A DNA stretch of 64,000 bases from Epiperipatus broadwayi. Lineage: Eukaryota > Onychophora > Udeonychophora > Euonychophora > Peripatidae. The DNA is taken from NCBI GenBank assembly GCA_028023455.1, contig JAQFVV010000316.1, forward strand, positions 372,001 through 436,000. The letters are read 5' to 3'. The notes beneath the pieces are model-generated. The model had not been told where the DNA came from, did not search any database, and saw only the letters and a program-made list of their open reading frames with translations. Shown here one piece after another: positions 45,850 through 57,416 of the stretch. Within the stretch, counting starts at the first letter, position 1; each line of letters begins with the position of its first letter. Position numbers and translations under genes: made by a program.

Positions 45850-48800
45850 AGATATATATTCACTGATTATGGTCATTTTGAATCTTTTTTCAATACGGAT
45901 CTCAGAAACAATATAATTCTATTAAATCCATAATGACAATAATATTTCAAATAAATGATTATTTTGATCATCTTTTGAATAAAAATATAAGAATTGAGAT
46001 GATGAGTTTTATTAACAAAGGTATCCAGCTAGTGAAGCTTATGTAGCTTTTTGTAATCTTAAAAACAGAAACAGTGCAGGATCCAACAAGATATCTGATG
46101 TTTCAAAATATCATGGTAATATCATTATCATCAAACATTATCAATGCATTGCAGGGTGAAGGTTTCTCCAAGTTCAATCCATCTCTGATCTTTAGCTGCT
46201 CTTATCCATATCACTCCTGCACACTTTCTTATTTCATCCATCCATCCCATATGTGGTCTCTTTCTGGGTCTTTTACAATCTCTTGGAATCCAGTTTAAGA
46301 TTTCAATTGTCCATCTATTATCATCTCTTCTAGCAATATGTCTAGCCCAACTCCACTTCAGTCTTTTAATTTTTTCAATGAAGTCAGTAACATCTATTTG
46401 TTCTCTTACCCATATATTGCGTTTTCGATCTCTTCTTGTTATTTCCAACATGCATCTCTCCATACTTGTTTGAGTGGTCTGAAGTCTCTGTATTGCTCTT
46501 CTATTAAGTGTCCAAGTCTCAGATCCATAAGTAAGAACTGGTAAAACACATTTATTAAAAACCTTCCTTTTCAAACACATAGGCATATTTCCTTTTAGTA
46601 TCAAGTTATTTCTACCAAAAGCACTCCAACAAAGTTTATTCTATCATTAATTTCATCCATTATGTTTCCATCTGTATTAATAATCTGACCAAGGTATTTG
46701 TAACTGTTGACTTCTTTAACTCATCATAATATGATCTTTATTTTCATATTTTGAGAAAATCCATTAAACATTACTTCAGTCTTTTTAACATTTATCTTTA
46801 GTTCTACTTTCCTACTTTCATCTGATAACTCCTGCAACATTTCCTGAAGTTCTAAAGCATTATTTGCAAAAACAACTACATCATCTGCAAAATCTAAATG
46901 ACTAAAATAATCTCCATTTACTTTCCTCCTTTAGCTTCCCATTTTAATCCACAAAATACTTCTTGCAGCACTGCTGTAAAAAGTTTTGGAGATATGGAGT
47001 CATCCTGTCTTACACCCATCTCAATGTTGATTTTCCCAGTATCATTATGTAATCTAATTGTTGCTGTTGCATTTTTATAAATATTCTTTAAAATATGACA
47101 ATATCCTGGATCTGTACCTTGATGATCCAATGCTTTAATCACTGAAGAAATGTTTATAGAATCAAATGCCTTTTCATAATCTACAAATCCAAAACATAAT
47201 GATAACTCATATTCATTTGTCCTTTCTATAACTTCTCTCAATACCTGGATATGATCTACTGTACTAAAACCACTTTTAAATCCAGCTTGTTCTCTTGGTT
47301 GGTGGAAATCCAATGTTCTCTGTAGACGAATTGTGATTATCTTGATAAAAATTTTGTATAAAACTGATAAAAGTCTGATAGGTCTGTAATTTCTAATATC
47401 TTCTTTATCACCTTTTTTAAATATTAATATTGCATTCTTCCGATCATCAGATACATCTTTATCATTTAAACATTTGGTATATAACTTTGCTAAAATGTTT
47501 TCTATTTCTTCACCTGCTTCTTTTAATATATCAATTATAATTCCATTATTATCTGGAGCCTTTCCTTTCTTCATACATTTAATTGCATGTCTCATTTGAA
47601 ATTCTGGACAATTCGGAAGATGTAATAGATATAGGAGGTACTTGTTCTTTATCACTATATAATTCTTGATAAAAGTCTTCTACCCATTTCATGATGTCAT
47701 CTCTCTTTTTAGTAATAATTCCATCTTTTTTTTTTATTGCAGACATAAATTTCCTACTAATACTAAAATGTTGTTTTACATTCTTGAGACTTTTTTCTCT
47801 TCTACAGCTTTCCTTGCTATTTCACATGTTATACTTTCTTATATCATTTTCAACTCTTTTCCGCACCATTTTACAAAATTCGAGATATTCAATCCTTTTT
47901 AATGCATCACTTTTGTATATCTTAATATTCTTTCTTTTCTTCATAAATTTTTTTAGTCTCAGTAATATGATAACTTCAAATAATTAGAATTTTTTAATTA
48001 TAATTTATAGATTCATGAAGTTATGATGCTCTATCTTAAGGAAGCTTCTATTAATCCAATTTTTAAAAATAAAAAGAACAGACAAGATTGCAGTAATTAT
48101 CATAGAATACCATTGTTATCCATTATAGCACAATTATATTCAAGAATATTATTTGTGTCTTGCAATTACAGATGAAAGGTTACCAGACATGATTTTTGCT
48201 GTCAGGCAAATGCAAGAAAAGTGTTGGAAATAAAGAACTAATATTGCTTTCATTGATTTGTTCAAAATGTTTGATTCAATTAACCAAATAGATTTATTTG
48301 TATTATATGATTTCTACATGATAGAATGAAAGAAAGGATTACTACTCACAAATGAAAAATCTAAGACATTTGAAATAAAAACTGATGTTAAACAAGAATG
48401 TACGAACTCAGTATTGTCTTCAATTTTTATGTCTGTGGACTGCGGAATTTTTTACAAGTAATTTGATAAATGAAAGTTTAAAATGTGATATAGGTATGAT
48501 GGTAAAATTTTTAAGTTCAATCGATTAAAAGTAAAAATAAATACTTTATCTTCTTAGCTTTTGGATTTATAATATGATAATTATGTTATTCTTGCTGATT
48601 TTAATGGTGATATAAATGCAACATAATAAATACTTTGGTTTAGCAATTAATGTTCAAAAACTTCAAGCTCTTTATCAGTTAGTGATGGGGAAAAATCTTT
48701 AAGTACTTATTAGCTTGGATGGTTATCAAATTGAAAATGTGAGCAAATCTGAATATTTTGTAACTTTTTAAATAAAAAGATGAACTCAGATCTTGAGTTA

Positions 48801-49250
48801 CAGAACAGTCTCCAAACTAATGCTGATGCTTTTAACAAGTTAAAGGGCAGAGTGTTTTCATCACTGTGATGTTACTTTGCCTAATTTATTAGATCATCTA
48901 TCAATATAACAAAAAAAACATCAAAAAATACCATTTTGTGAATGCTCTGTAAAACTCTACAAATTTAATGTCAATGTAATAAGACCAATTCATACATTCT
49001 TCAAACTTTCTGGATGCAGTACTATTAGAACCTACTATTACAAAGTCTCATTGTTAATGGTATAGCCATGTGAAACAATGGAATAATATAATTCTATAAA
49101 AATATTTTATAGTGAACTTGAGCATGAGATTTATGGGTGAGGAGTCACCTATTATTGTTATAAAGATTATCTTAAAGACATTCTAAAGAAGTGCAGTGAT
49201 GATTACTTTCATATGGAAAATATAAATAAAGATGTATTAAATGGATTATG
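45850..49250 (+). pseudogene. LINE-B reverse transcriptase region, decayed
   Basis: Pieces of an RTE-like RT in plus orientation: YGHFESFFNT (about 45870), EAYVAFCNLKNRNSAGSNKI (about 46035-46095), an interruption by minus-strand RTE-A, then HEVMMLYLKEASINPIFKN (about 48010-48065). Next are DCSNYHRIPLLSII and a QLYSRIL piece, then AFIDLFKMFDSIN-like residues at about 48250. Late pieces are NADAFNKLKGRVF (48820) and a C-terminal YSHVK..NN, IFYSELEHE and YKDYLKDILKKCSDDYFHME (about 49050-49220). The order matches RT proteins paired with the EN type seen at 0.5-1.9 kb. Stops are frequent, so it is an ancient copy. Confidence 0.75.
46116..47971 (-). mobile_element. RTE-A copy 3, 5'-truncated, minus strand
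   Basis: Inserted in LINE-B with near-identical flanks GTAATATCAT (46116-46125) and GTAATATGAT (47962-47971). The element (46126-47961) holds the RT and C-terminus only. Frames 47655-46918 (KKGKAPDNNGIIIDILKEAG, NYRPIRLLSVLYKI, VDYEKAFDSI, MGVRQDDSISPKLF) and 46604-46131 (VLPVLTYGSETWTL, WSWARHIARRDDNRW) are long and close to copy 2. Between them the FADD region is broken by indels. Note D for G in the VRQGD motif. Truncation from the 5' end is the usual result of incomplete reverse transcription. Confidence 0.9.
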
Positions 49251-49605
49251 CCTGTACATGAGGGGTCAGATTGACTTTAGGTCAACATGGGTGTGATGAG
49301 AATTTCGGCTTCAAGGTGGCCTTTGAGCGTTCCATCATCAGATTTTCAATTGGATGGACAGTTGAAGAGTTGGAGTGTGGATTGGATTGAAGCCTCTTCA
49401 TTAAAGTATGAAGATTGACTATTTTAATATATATCTGAGCATTTATTGCATATAGGTGTAGAGATGATAATCTGGACCAACTGATGATTGCTGGTTTAGC
49501 ATGAAATATGAATATTGGTAATTATTTATCTTTTCGACATATTAGAGTGGAGAGTGGTGGGTCGTGTGAAAGTCTGTGCTCATATACCCTATATATTATA
49601 AATAA
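49245..49605 (+). repeat. SINE-V composite repeat, long copy
   Basis: Same layout as 5885-6235: ACATGAGGGGTCAGATTGAC, CGTTCCATCATCAGATTTTC, TCTGGACCAACTGATGATTG, TTTAGCATGAAATATGAATA, ending GTCTGTGCTCATATACCC. It begins exactly where LINE-B coding similarity stops, so it may share that LINE's 3' end. Confidence 0.65.
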
Positions 49606-51700
49606 AGATAGAAATAGCCATACTTTTGTACAAGTGGCTGTTGTTGATGATAAACTGTTTCAAAGTTCACTGTTATGAAAATGAAATACAAAATTGGGGA
49701 TAGTACACAGCTAGTTTCAGCATTAGTTCCCTTTAAGTTTTACACCAATAGTAATATCTTCATCATTCCATAATGTATAAATAAACTTTGGTGACCAATC
49801 AGATAATATCAAAAATTGTCTCAAATGTTTTGATTAACTGATCCAAATTTGACCAAATTAATAAAAATTATTCATAAATTGCAGATGGCAATAAAAATCA
49901 CGTTTATGGTGCCTTCTCAATTCTTTAAAAGCATACTAAGTTTATGATACCTATTCATCTATAACTGGAAACTACCAATGTAATAATACTTTTTTAATTT
50001 ATAAATTTATTATTATTATTACTTTTCTTCGCTTTAGAAAAAAAATAGGGGGGGGGGTGTGTGTTTCAGAATGAGGGAGGAGACTGTGACATGTATGTAA
50101 ATGTAAAATGTGAATTTGATTCTGTAATAAATGGAGCTTTTAAATATCCAAGAATAAATAAAGTTGTAGAGAGTAAATAGTTTAAATATTATATACTGCA
50201 TAGATATTAAAAAACAGAAAAGTTAAAATTAAGTTTATTAAATTCCTCTTGTCATGGAAAAGTCTGAAAGTGTTTAATTCTTTACTTAATATAAACTGCA
50301 TATCTTTGTAATGATTTATTTATTTTTTGAGAAGGGAGAGCATCCCTATTATATAATTATATGCATAATAAAAGATTGATTACAAGATGAATAAATTATC
50401 ATTAACTTAATTTACTATTAACTAAATTAACTAGCATTATTTTAATCGAGTATATGAATTAATTTTTATTAGAAATCTAAATTTCTAATTCCAAATAATA
50501 TATCCTAAACACAAAGATACTACATTTATAATGTTTTGATGCTTTATTAATAAACATTAAATAAACAAATGAAGGATTAGTTGCACATAAGGTCATGTGA
50601 CATTCAAGTATCAGAAGTTAAGGTTAAGTTTTGATCTAGGATCCTTTTGCTCTCCCATCTATCAATCTAACATGGTGCTAAACTAAGCTTGACGTTAATA
50701 AACATTATTTATTAAACCTAAACTTTTTTTTTTTTGATATAGACTTTCTATTGATCTTTTTTTTTTCCTAAAAAAAAAAAAAAATTTAAAATCTCTTGCA
50801 TAAAAAAAGCATTATTGTGCTAAAACCCCTTGAGCCTAAATAGATAGTTTAAAGGAAGAGACATTGTCTTCTCAGATGTGCCATTATTTCCCGTCGCTAT
50901 ATCCTGCTACAATATAAATATATACGAATAATACAATTATATATAAGCCTATCATTTTAAATTCATTTTGATACAAGTAAAAGAGCTGAATTATTTTATT
51001 ATTAATAATAAATTATCAAAAGACTACTAAAGAGAAATACTAACACTTTAAATTATAGTGAATGCTTGACAAATTACACGACAAGCCCTAGCTAGCTGTA
51101 AGAGCTTCTATAAAAAAAAAACCCAGAAAATTTGCAATGCAAATTAATAATTAGAATGTGATTTGGGAATGATAAGTAATTTTCTTAATTAAGCGTCTTA
51201 ATTAGTACACAAATTAATACTGTAATTATCAATGTGGATCATAGTGACTTACTTTATATTCTGACCCCTGGGCAGAGTGACTAAGATAGGCAACAAATCC
51301 TCAGACAAATTTAATTTCAAAGAAGAAAACTGTTCTGCAGCCACACAAATCTATAAAGATAGAGATTTACAATTATTATTATTTTTTATATTTTTCTTTT
51401 TAAAACAGCAACGATGATTTTTTTTTCAAAATTTTAACATGCTTAAATTTTTTGCTAGCATTCAAATAGATAAACATATTTTAAATAAAACTATTTTACA
51501 ATTTAATAATAAAAGTTGTTATTCTATAAAAAGTTTAAGGATGAAACATTTTTTAAAAATAATCGGCGATTAGTTATTTGAAAGATCGTGTGACCTTTGA
51601 ACATCAGAAATGCTAAATTGAGCTTCAATGCAGGACTCTTTAGCTCTCACGCCGTTCGTTCACACACTGAACAAAACTATAAGGGGACGTAAAAGTTCTT
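49606..51700. other. Anonymous AT-rich DNA with a dispersed short repeat
   Basis: A repeat of about 80 bp (GGTCATGTGACATTCAAGTA, TCAGAAGTTAAG, ACTCTTTTGCTCTC-like) is seen at about 50590-50665 and 51580-51645. A G-run lies at about 50049-50060, and A/T runs at about 50725-50780. No gene. Confidence 0.4.
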
Positions 51701-51711
51701 TTTTTTTTTTT

Positions 51712-51812
51712 CATGTGTCATAGTATCGGCCGGGAAACGAACCCGCTAACCCGGGACAACTGCTTGTAAGGCGGCTGTGCTGACCTCTCGACCACCAACG
51801 ATTGACAAACGT
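51712..51812 (-). repeat. tRNA-derived SINE (SINE-T) copy 1
   Basis: On the minus strand: GTTGGTGGTCGAGAGGTCAG (box A-like), CCGCCTTACAAGCAG (anticodon-arm-like, TAC as in tRNA-Val), then GCGGGTTCGTTTCCCGGC (box B) and a CATGAAAAAAAAAA tail. An extra GGTTAGC widens the variable/T region, and the cloverleaf is imperfect, so it is not a functional tRNA. Confidence 0.8.
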
Positions 51813-53335
51813 AAAAGTTCTTTTTAAAAAAAATATACAGTACAGGGAAGTATCTTTTCTATGTTTGTGGATATAATAATTTAAAATATTTTGCCATGGT
51901 TGATAGAAATAAACCAGAAAAATGTAAAATCTTGCGGAGGACTATTGTTTCAGATAAAACAGAAAATGTGGCTCCTTACTTTAATGTTGTCAAATAATTA
52001 AAAAAAAATTGATTTTTTTTGCTATATATATATGCTAAACAACGACTGATTATGCCTTTAGGAGGTGAGGAGTTAAGCAAAAAAAAAAAAAACTTGGGAC
52101 TCATCTAAAATATATAAAGACAACTGAACATTCATAATTCAAAATTTTCTTTGACCAATTTTCCTCTTTTATTTTTTAAGTACATTTTCAAACAGTGTCT
52201 TAAAATAAATGTTAACAATATGTCAATCTTTATTTATAGTTCAAATATCAGTATCAAAAAATACAATATAAAGATTGTATTTATATATTTAATAATGAAA
52301 CTACACAACACATTTTTTCATAATGGAAACTTTTTGGGTTTTTGATAGAGCAAATTATCAATAATTTTATTATAATCCAATAGCTGAGTTATAATTTCAA
52401 TAAACTATGATCAATAAATTGAGTAGCTCTGAATGAAAGTTTATTTCGTAAATAATTTTATGTTCATTTTGAAAGTGAAAATCTATCCTTGAGATTGTTA
52501 TGTCAGCTGGAATATATACAAAGTATGTACACAAATATACCAATATATGGTAATAATTTATATATCTATACAATTGTAAAAGGCTTGAAATAAAATTCAA
52601 GTAACATGACTTTGAAAATTTGGGTCTTTCCTGACATATAGCTTCAGGGCATCTGCATCTTACACTTTTATAAAATCTGCCATTGATATTGAAAGTATAA
52701 CTAAAAAGACTATATATGATTTAAGTGATTTCATAACTGTATTTGCAAATTGCATATACTTTAAAATTAAGTTAATGATAATGAACAGATTGAATCAGCC
52801 ATTAAAAAGTTTAGAGATTGGAACATACAAGATTAAAATATCTAATTTGCAAATGATTTTCTGTAATAGTCAATGGCTTACAATCAAAAATTTGCAAATA
52901 CTTTAGAACATTTTAAAATAACATATATATCCTCTACAGAATGATCTATTCAACTAGAAAATGTAATAAAGTTTTTTCAACTTAACAATGAAGATAAATC
53001 AAAAAGTAAAAATCCTCTACAAACCCTGCACATCTTAAAATTCCCATTCTTAAATTGGTTATTGATAGAATACATTCTAAATATGATAGTTACTCTTGTT
53101 TCAAACTATCATATTCAGACAAGTAATTTTTATATATGCAATATCTTAAATCCTCATTCTTAATATAAATTGAACATAACCCTTCTTTTTCAGATCTTCC
53201 TACACTTTCTGCAGTTATAGATATCAATTCTCTGAGTATTCGTTCAGGATATGTAAATGAGGACCATATAGATTATTAATTTGAACATTGCCTTCATTAG
53301 ATTATATATGCGCCCAGTTTTTGAAAAAGATTTCA
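51813..53335. other. Anonymous AT-rich DNA
   Basis: Frames at 52151 and 52397 are low-complexity. 52620-53280 is moderately complex and may be a decayed element, but no motif is recognised. Confidence 0.35.
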
Positions 53336-53337
53336 AA

Positions 53338-53690
53338 TTTTTTCATCATCATCATCAACTATTATCAATACACTGCAGGATGAAGGTCTCCCCAAGTTCA
53401 ATCCATCTCCGATCTTTAGCTTCTCTTCTCCACATCACCCCTGCACACTTTCTTATTTCATCCATCCATCTCACATGTGGTCTCTTTCTGGGTCTTTTAC
53501 AATCTCTTGGAGTCCAGTTTAAAATTTCAATTGTCCATCTATTATCATCTCTTCTAGCAATATGTCCAGCCCAACTCCACTTCAGTCTTTTAATTTTTTC
53601 AACGAGGTCAGTAACACCTGTTTGTTCTCTTACCCATACATTGCATTTTTGCTCCCTTCTTGTTACTCCCAACATGCATCTCTCCATACT
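53338..53690 (-). mobile_element. RTE-A copy 4, short 3' fragment
   Basis: A minus-strand frame of 110 codons begins MERCMLGVTRREQKCNVW and ends LGETFILQCIDN. It contains LKWSWAGHIARRDDNRW and HVRWMDEIRKCAG, the last part of RTE-A. A TGATGATGATGA tail lies at about 53342-53355 on the plus-strand side. It is a severely 5'-truncated insertion of about 350 bp and is close in sequence to copy 2. Confidence 0.9.
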
Positions 53691-53814
53691 CCATATCTTT
53701 ATTTAAATAATTTTGTATTTCAGAAAAAAATCTTTTGAGAAATCAAAGCAATATTTTCAGCATCCATTCTAAAATAAAAGGACAAAAATGTTTATGATGA
53801 AAAATATTTTTTTC
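53691..53814. other. Spacer
   Basis: AT-rich, nothing recognised. Confidence 0.4.
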
Positions 53815-53895
53815 ATATGACATCGGCCGGAAAGCGAACCCGCAAATGCGGGACAACTGCTTGTAAGGGGTGCTGACCACTTGACCACCATTTGT
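53812..53895 (-). repeat. tRNA-derived SINE (SINE-T) copy 2
   Basis: Minus strand: GGTGGTCAAGTGGTCAGC, CCCTTACAAGCAGTTGTCCC, GCGGGTTCGCTTTCCGGCCG, then ATGAAAAAA. It has the same orientation as the copy at 51.7 kb, with a small deletion in the anticodon stem. Confidence 0.8.
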
Positions 53896-54910
53896 AAAAT
53901 TAAACTTGCCTATTTACAAAAAGAGGTGTAAAGCAGAAATGTTAACATCAGTTTATATTTAATATTTATTTAGATACAATGCTATGTGACAATTGATTTG
54001 ATAAAGACAAAGATTTCATCAAACTAAAGACGATATGCCAATGCTTAACAATAATAATGTCAAAATGGAAAGCAAGATGAATAATGAGTACTGCTATAAT
54101 AGAAGTACTGCACAACCGATTCAAGTTTTATATATCAAATAGAAATACCAAAGCCATAATGAATATGCATACTAGTTGATAAATAGAATAATTCAAACAA
54201 ATAATTTGTCACAATTTATTAGAATTTGCAATTAAAAAAAAACAATTGTCAATGTTTATTAAAAATAGAAAAATTCAAACAAACAATTTGGAAGTTTAAA
54301 AAAAGCATGGCTAGAACTAAAGTTATATAATGGATGGAAAGAATAAAAAATTAAAAGAGTATATGGACAAAAAAATCTTGGAAAAGATTAATATTTTGAA
54401 GGAATTTTAAAAATGATTAACTTTCGATGAAATTATTGGGTGGGGGGGGATAATAATTGCAATATCTAAGTAAAAATTAATCAAAAAAATTATTTTGACA
54501 AATATAAATAAATAAAAGCTTTATTAAATGTCTGACTTTTTTTTTCTCAGTGATGAAAGTTTATTCATCAAAAAAAAAGATACAAATATAGTTAGAAAAA
54601 AGTTAACAAGGGAGTGATTATATGATAAATTGAAATTTCAGAAGCAACGTGGTAAGAGGGGTAGGATACATGTGAAAAGGGAATGGAAAGTGAAAAGGGG
54701 AAACGGTGTGTAGTCCAGGCCAAACTGAGATGCATGTCTTCATTGGGCAAGCACCGTATGGGTCACAAACATTTGAATGATTGAGTCCCATGACAGAGGC
54801 TGAGAATAGTCTGACTTTTAAACAGCTAAAAAAATTTGGAAGTTTTTTTTTTAATGATATATGCATTTCTGAAAAATGAAAAGAATATAGTACATAATTA
54901 AATATATATA
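53896..54910. other. AT-rich DNA plus one denser segment
   Basis: 54630-54830 is less AT-rich. On the minus strand it reads GLNHSNVCDPYGACPMKTCI in the 105-codon frame 54935-54618. I do not recognise it; it may be a decayed repeat. The rest is AT-rich, with a G-run near 54441. Confidence 0.3.
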
Positions 54911-54916
54911 TATATT

Positions 54917-55008
54917 TTTCATATGTCAAATGCACTGACTGGGAAGCGAACCCGGGCCAGCTTCTTGGAAGGCAGCTATGCTAACTGCTAGGCCACCAAC
55001 TCTTGATT
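54917..55008 (-). repeat. tRNA-derived SINE (SINE-T) copy 3
   Basis: Minus strand: GTTGGTGGCCTAGCAGTTAG (box A-like), CTGCCTTCCAAGAAGCTGGC, CGGGTTCGCTTCCCAG (box B), then CATATGAAAAA. This is the most tRNA-like of the three and has a different anticodon-region sequence. Confidence 0.8.
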
Positions 55009-55240
55009 ATAAAATACTGCCTAATACTATACTAACAATTAAAAGTAAAATAGAAATTCATATAATGTTACAATACTAGCCAAAACAATAAAATTTTACT
55101 ACAATTCTTTCACAACCATGATTTCATCTAATTATAAATAGACCTTCCCAAGTGAAATTCAACTAAACATACAACATATATATATATGTGTGTGTGTGTC
55201 TGTTAATTAAAACAAAATTATAATTATAATAAAAATAATA
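55009..55240. other. AT-rich spacer with (TA)n(TG)n
   Basis: A microsatellite TATATATATGTGTGTGTG lies at about 55181-55198. Nothing else. Confidence 0.4.
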
Positions 55241-55375
55241 AATTTAACAGTAACAAACTATTATGAACAATCCTTAATTCCGCAAAAGTACTTTCGGTTA
55301 ATTTCTTAAACCTGCCCCAACTGCCATTAAATTAAAAAAAACAACAACAAAAAAACAAAACGGAAGCAAATGTCA

Positions 55376-55850
55376 TCAATTCAAATCCCACGAATCTCGT
55401 ATTTTAATGTTAGCAGCTTGTCTATTTATTAAATGCATTTTATTCCTATTTATAAAAATTGCCTCCTTAATTTTTCTTTTATAGTGGTTTCTCTCTTCAT
55501 GAAGAATTTTCACATTTTCAAAATTAAATTTAAATTTATATTTACATGTTTTTTCATGATCAAAAAAAAACTGAAGGAGACATTAAATCACCATTATTTT
55601 ACTTTTTACATGCTTAATAAATAATTCATGCTCCCTCAATCTCTTCTCAATACTGTACCAAGATTCACCTATATATGATAGCATACAATCACAAAAGATT
55701 TGATATATGACATTACTTTTCTGCTTGACAGGTATGATATCTTTAGAAATATTGACCAATTTATTAATATTGTTTGGAACATAGAATGAAACATTAAACA
55801 CGTTCTTATATATATCCTTAAAAAATTTCACTTGTGGATTTGAAATAAAT
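55376..55850 (-). pseudogene. PLE GIY-YIG endonuclease, C-terminal part
   Basis: Minus-strand frame from about 55850 down to a stop at 55376-55378. It contains VPNNINKLVNISKDIIP, then the GIY-YIG-type core NVIYQIFCDCMLSYIGESWY and RLREHE. After an in-frame TAA (55583-55585) the same phase continues with DHEKTCKYKFKFNFEN, KILHEERNHYKRKIKEA and the terminal NIKIRDSWDLN. In PLEs this domain cuts DNA to prime reverse transcription. The single TAA means the copy is broken but not old. An in-frame TAG just upstream separates it from the RT. Confidence 0.8.
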
Positions 55851-56369
55851 GGAGTAGATATCTATTATTTACTATTAATATTCATTTCCTTTAAACCATT
55901 ATAACTTTTTTTAAATTGACATTATAAAGTCTTGCTTATTTGTTCCATTTTATAATCAACATCAAGCAATTTCTTGGCAAATATCTCAATATTTTTCAGT
56001 TTATCAATTTGGTAACAACATAATTTTTCATTACGAAATGAAAAAGATCTAAAACTTGCCATCTTATGCATAATTGGTACTTTTAATTTACAATTTATAT
56101 ATCCTTTTTTTGCAGTGGTTTAATTATTAATTTATAATTTAATATACTGTTATCTCTTATAATAATTAAATCTAAATATTTAATATTTTTGTTCTGTTCT
56201 TTTTCAATAATCCATTTCAAGCCATTCAATTTATTTAATTATTCTACAAGCAAATTTATAGTAGTAGTATTTCCACAAACAAAAATATCATCCACATATC
56301 TTTTGTAAATTTTAATATCTCCAAAAGTACACATATTTAAAATACTACTCTCATATAAATATAAATATA

Positions 56370-56521
56370 AATTTGATTTTGAAAATGTGAAAATTCTTCA
56401 TGAAGAGAGAAACCACTATAAAAGAAAAATTAAGGAAATTTTTATAAATAGGAATAAAATGCATTTAATAAATAGACAAGCTGCTAACATTAAAATACGA
56501 GATTCATGGGATTTGAATTGA
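56370..56521 (+). pseudogene. Duplicate PLE C-terminus in the inverted repeat
   Basis: The plus strand encodes the same last residues (FDFENVKILHEERNHYKRKI, then NRNKMHLINRQAANIKIRDS) and ends at TGA 56519-56521. It is shorter by the GGC of AAGGAGGC relative to the other arm. It is part of the upstream inverted pLTR and is not an independent gene. Confidence 0.75.
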
Positions 56522-57416
56522 TGACGTTTGCTTCCGCTTGCCGCTTTGTTTTTTTTTGTTTTTTAATTTAATGGCAGTAGAGGGAGGTTTAAGAAATTAA
56601 CCGTATTTCTGCGGATTTAAGGATTGTTTATAATAGTTTGTTACCATTAAATTTATTATTTTTATTATAATATATATATATATACAAAAATAGTCTTCCC
56701 ATCATTCACTTTAACAACCAAGTTCCTTTTATATCAAAGGATATCTTCATGAGATTGGAACCATAGTTGTGTAAGCATTTTAGTAAAATTTTGTTGTTTT
56801 GGCTAGTGTTGTAATATTATATGAACTTCTATTTCATAGTTAAATATATATATATATGGCTGCAAAAAAGTATTTGCTATTAAACGACAGGTGACCTTTT
56901 AGTTCTCTTTAAGATTCCAAAAAAATGATAAGGGCAAATTTCTAATGTACAATCCATATGTTCTTATCATGGCAGCTGTTATTATGTTATTATTCATAAG
57001 ATAAACAAACATGGATGGGCTGCTCACCAACATGCATCAGCTAGAATGGTGAGATTACTAGCTTTTTACTTTTGAGTTTAAGATCAAGTAATATCAAGGC
57101 CTTCTTTCTCAGATAGCTGATAGTTCTTAATCAAATTATTAAGCTTCCTTGTAGATAGGAAGAAATGTGTGTGTGGTGAATGATTTTTTTAAAAAATATT
57201 TACAATCAAGACAGATAAAACCAAATTTTGGCCATTACTCCCAAGAGGCTATAAAACCACAGTTGGTGGATAAAGACAGAGAGTGCTAAAAATCTCTAAA
57301 TTGTGGACTCATAGTTTGTATCTAGAAACTTACAATTAAACATCAGTTCCAAATGAAGGAAGGTTGCATGAATTGGAAAAACTGTCTAATATTAAACAGT
57401 ACAATGTTACCTCTCT

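Larger units (their letters stand above)
55220..56690 (-). mobile_element. Penelope-like element with inverted terminal repeats
   Basis: The element core lies on the minus strand. About 320 bp at 55225-55565 recurs in inverted orientation at about 56360-56690, including the words ATGCATTTTATTCCTATTTA and CTCTTCATGAAGAATTTTCA. PLEs are known to carry such terminal repeats ('pLTRs'), and in inverted form each carries the 3' coding end. That is what is seen: both arms encode the same C-terminus, in opposite directions. The RT core is represented by a minus-strand YKRYVDDIFVCGN stretch at about 56330-56280, followed by LKWIIEKEQNKNIKYLDLI. Confidence 0.8.

Noticed and set aside
51712-55008. Functional tRNA genes at the three SINE-T loci
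   Set aside because: Cloverleaf stems are imperfect, lengths are off, and poly-A tails and dispersion point to SINEs.
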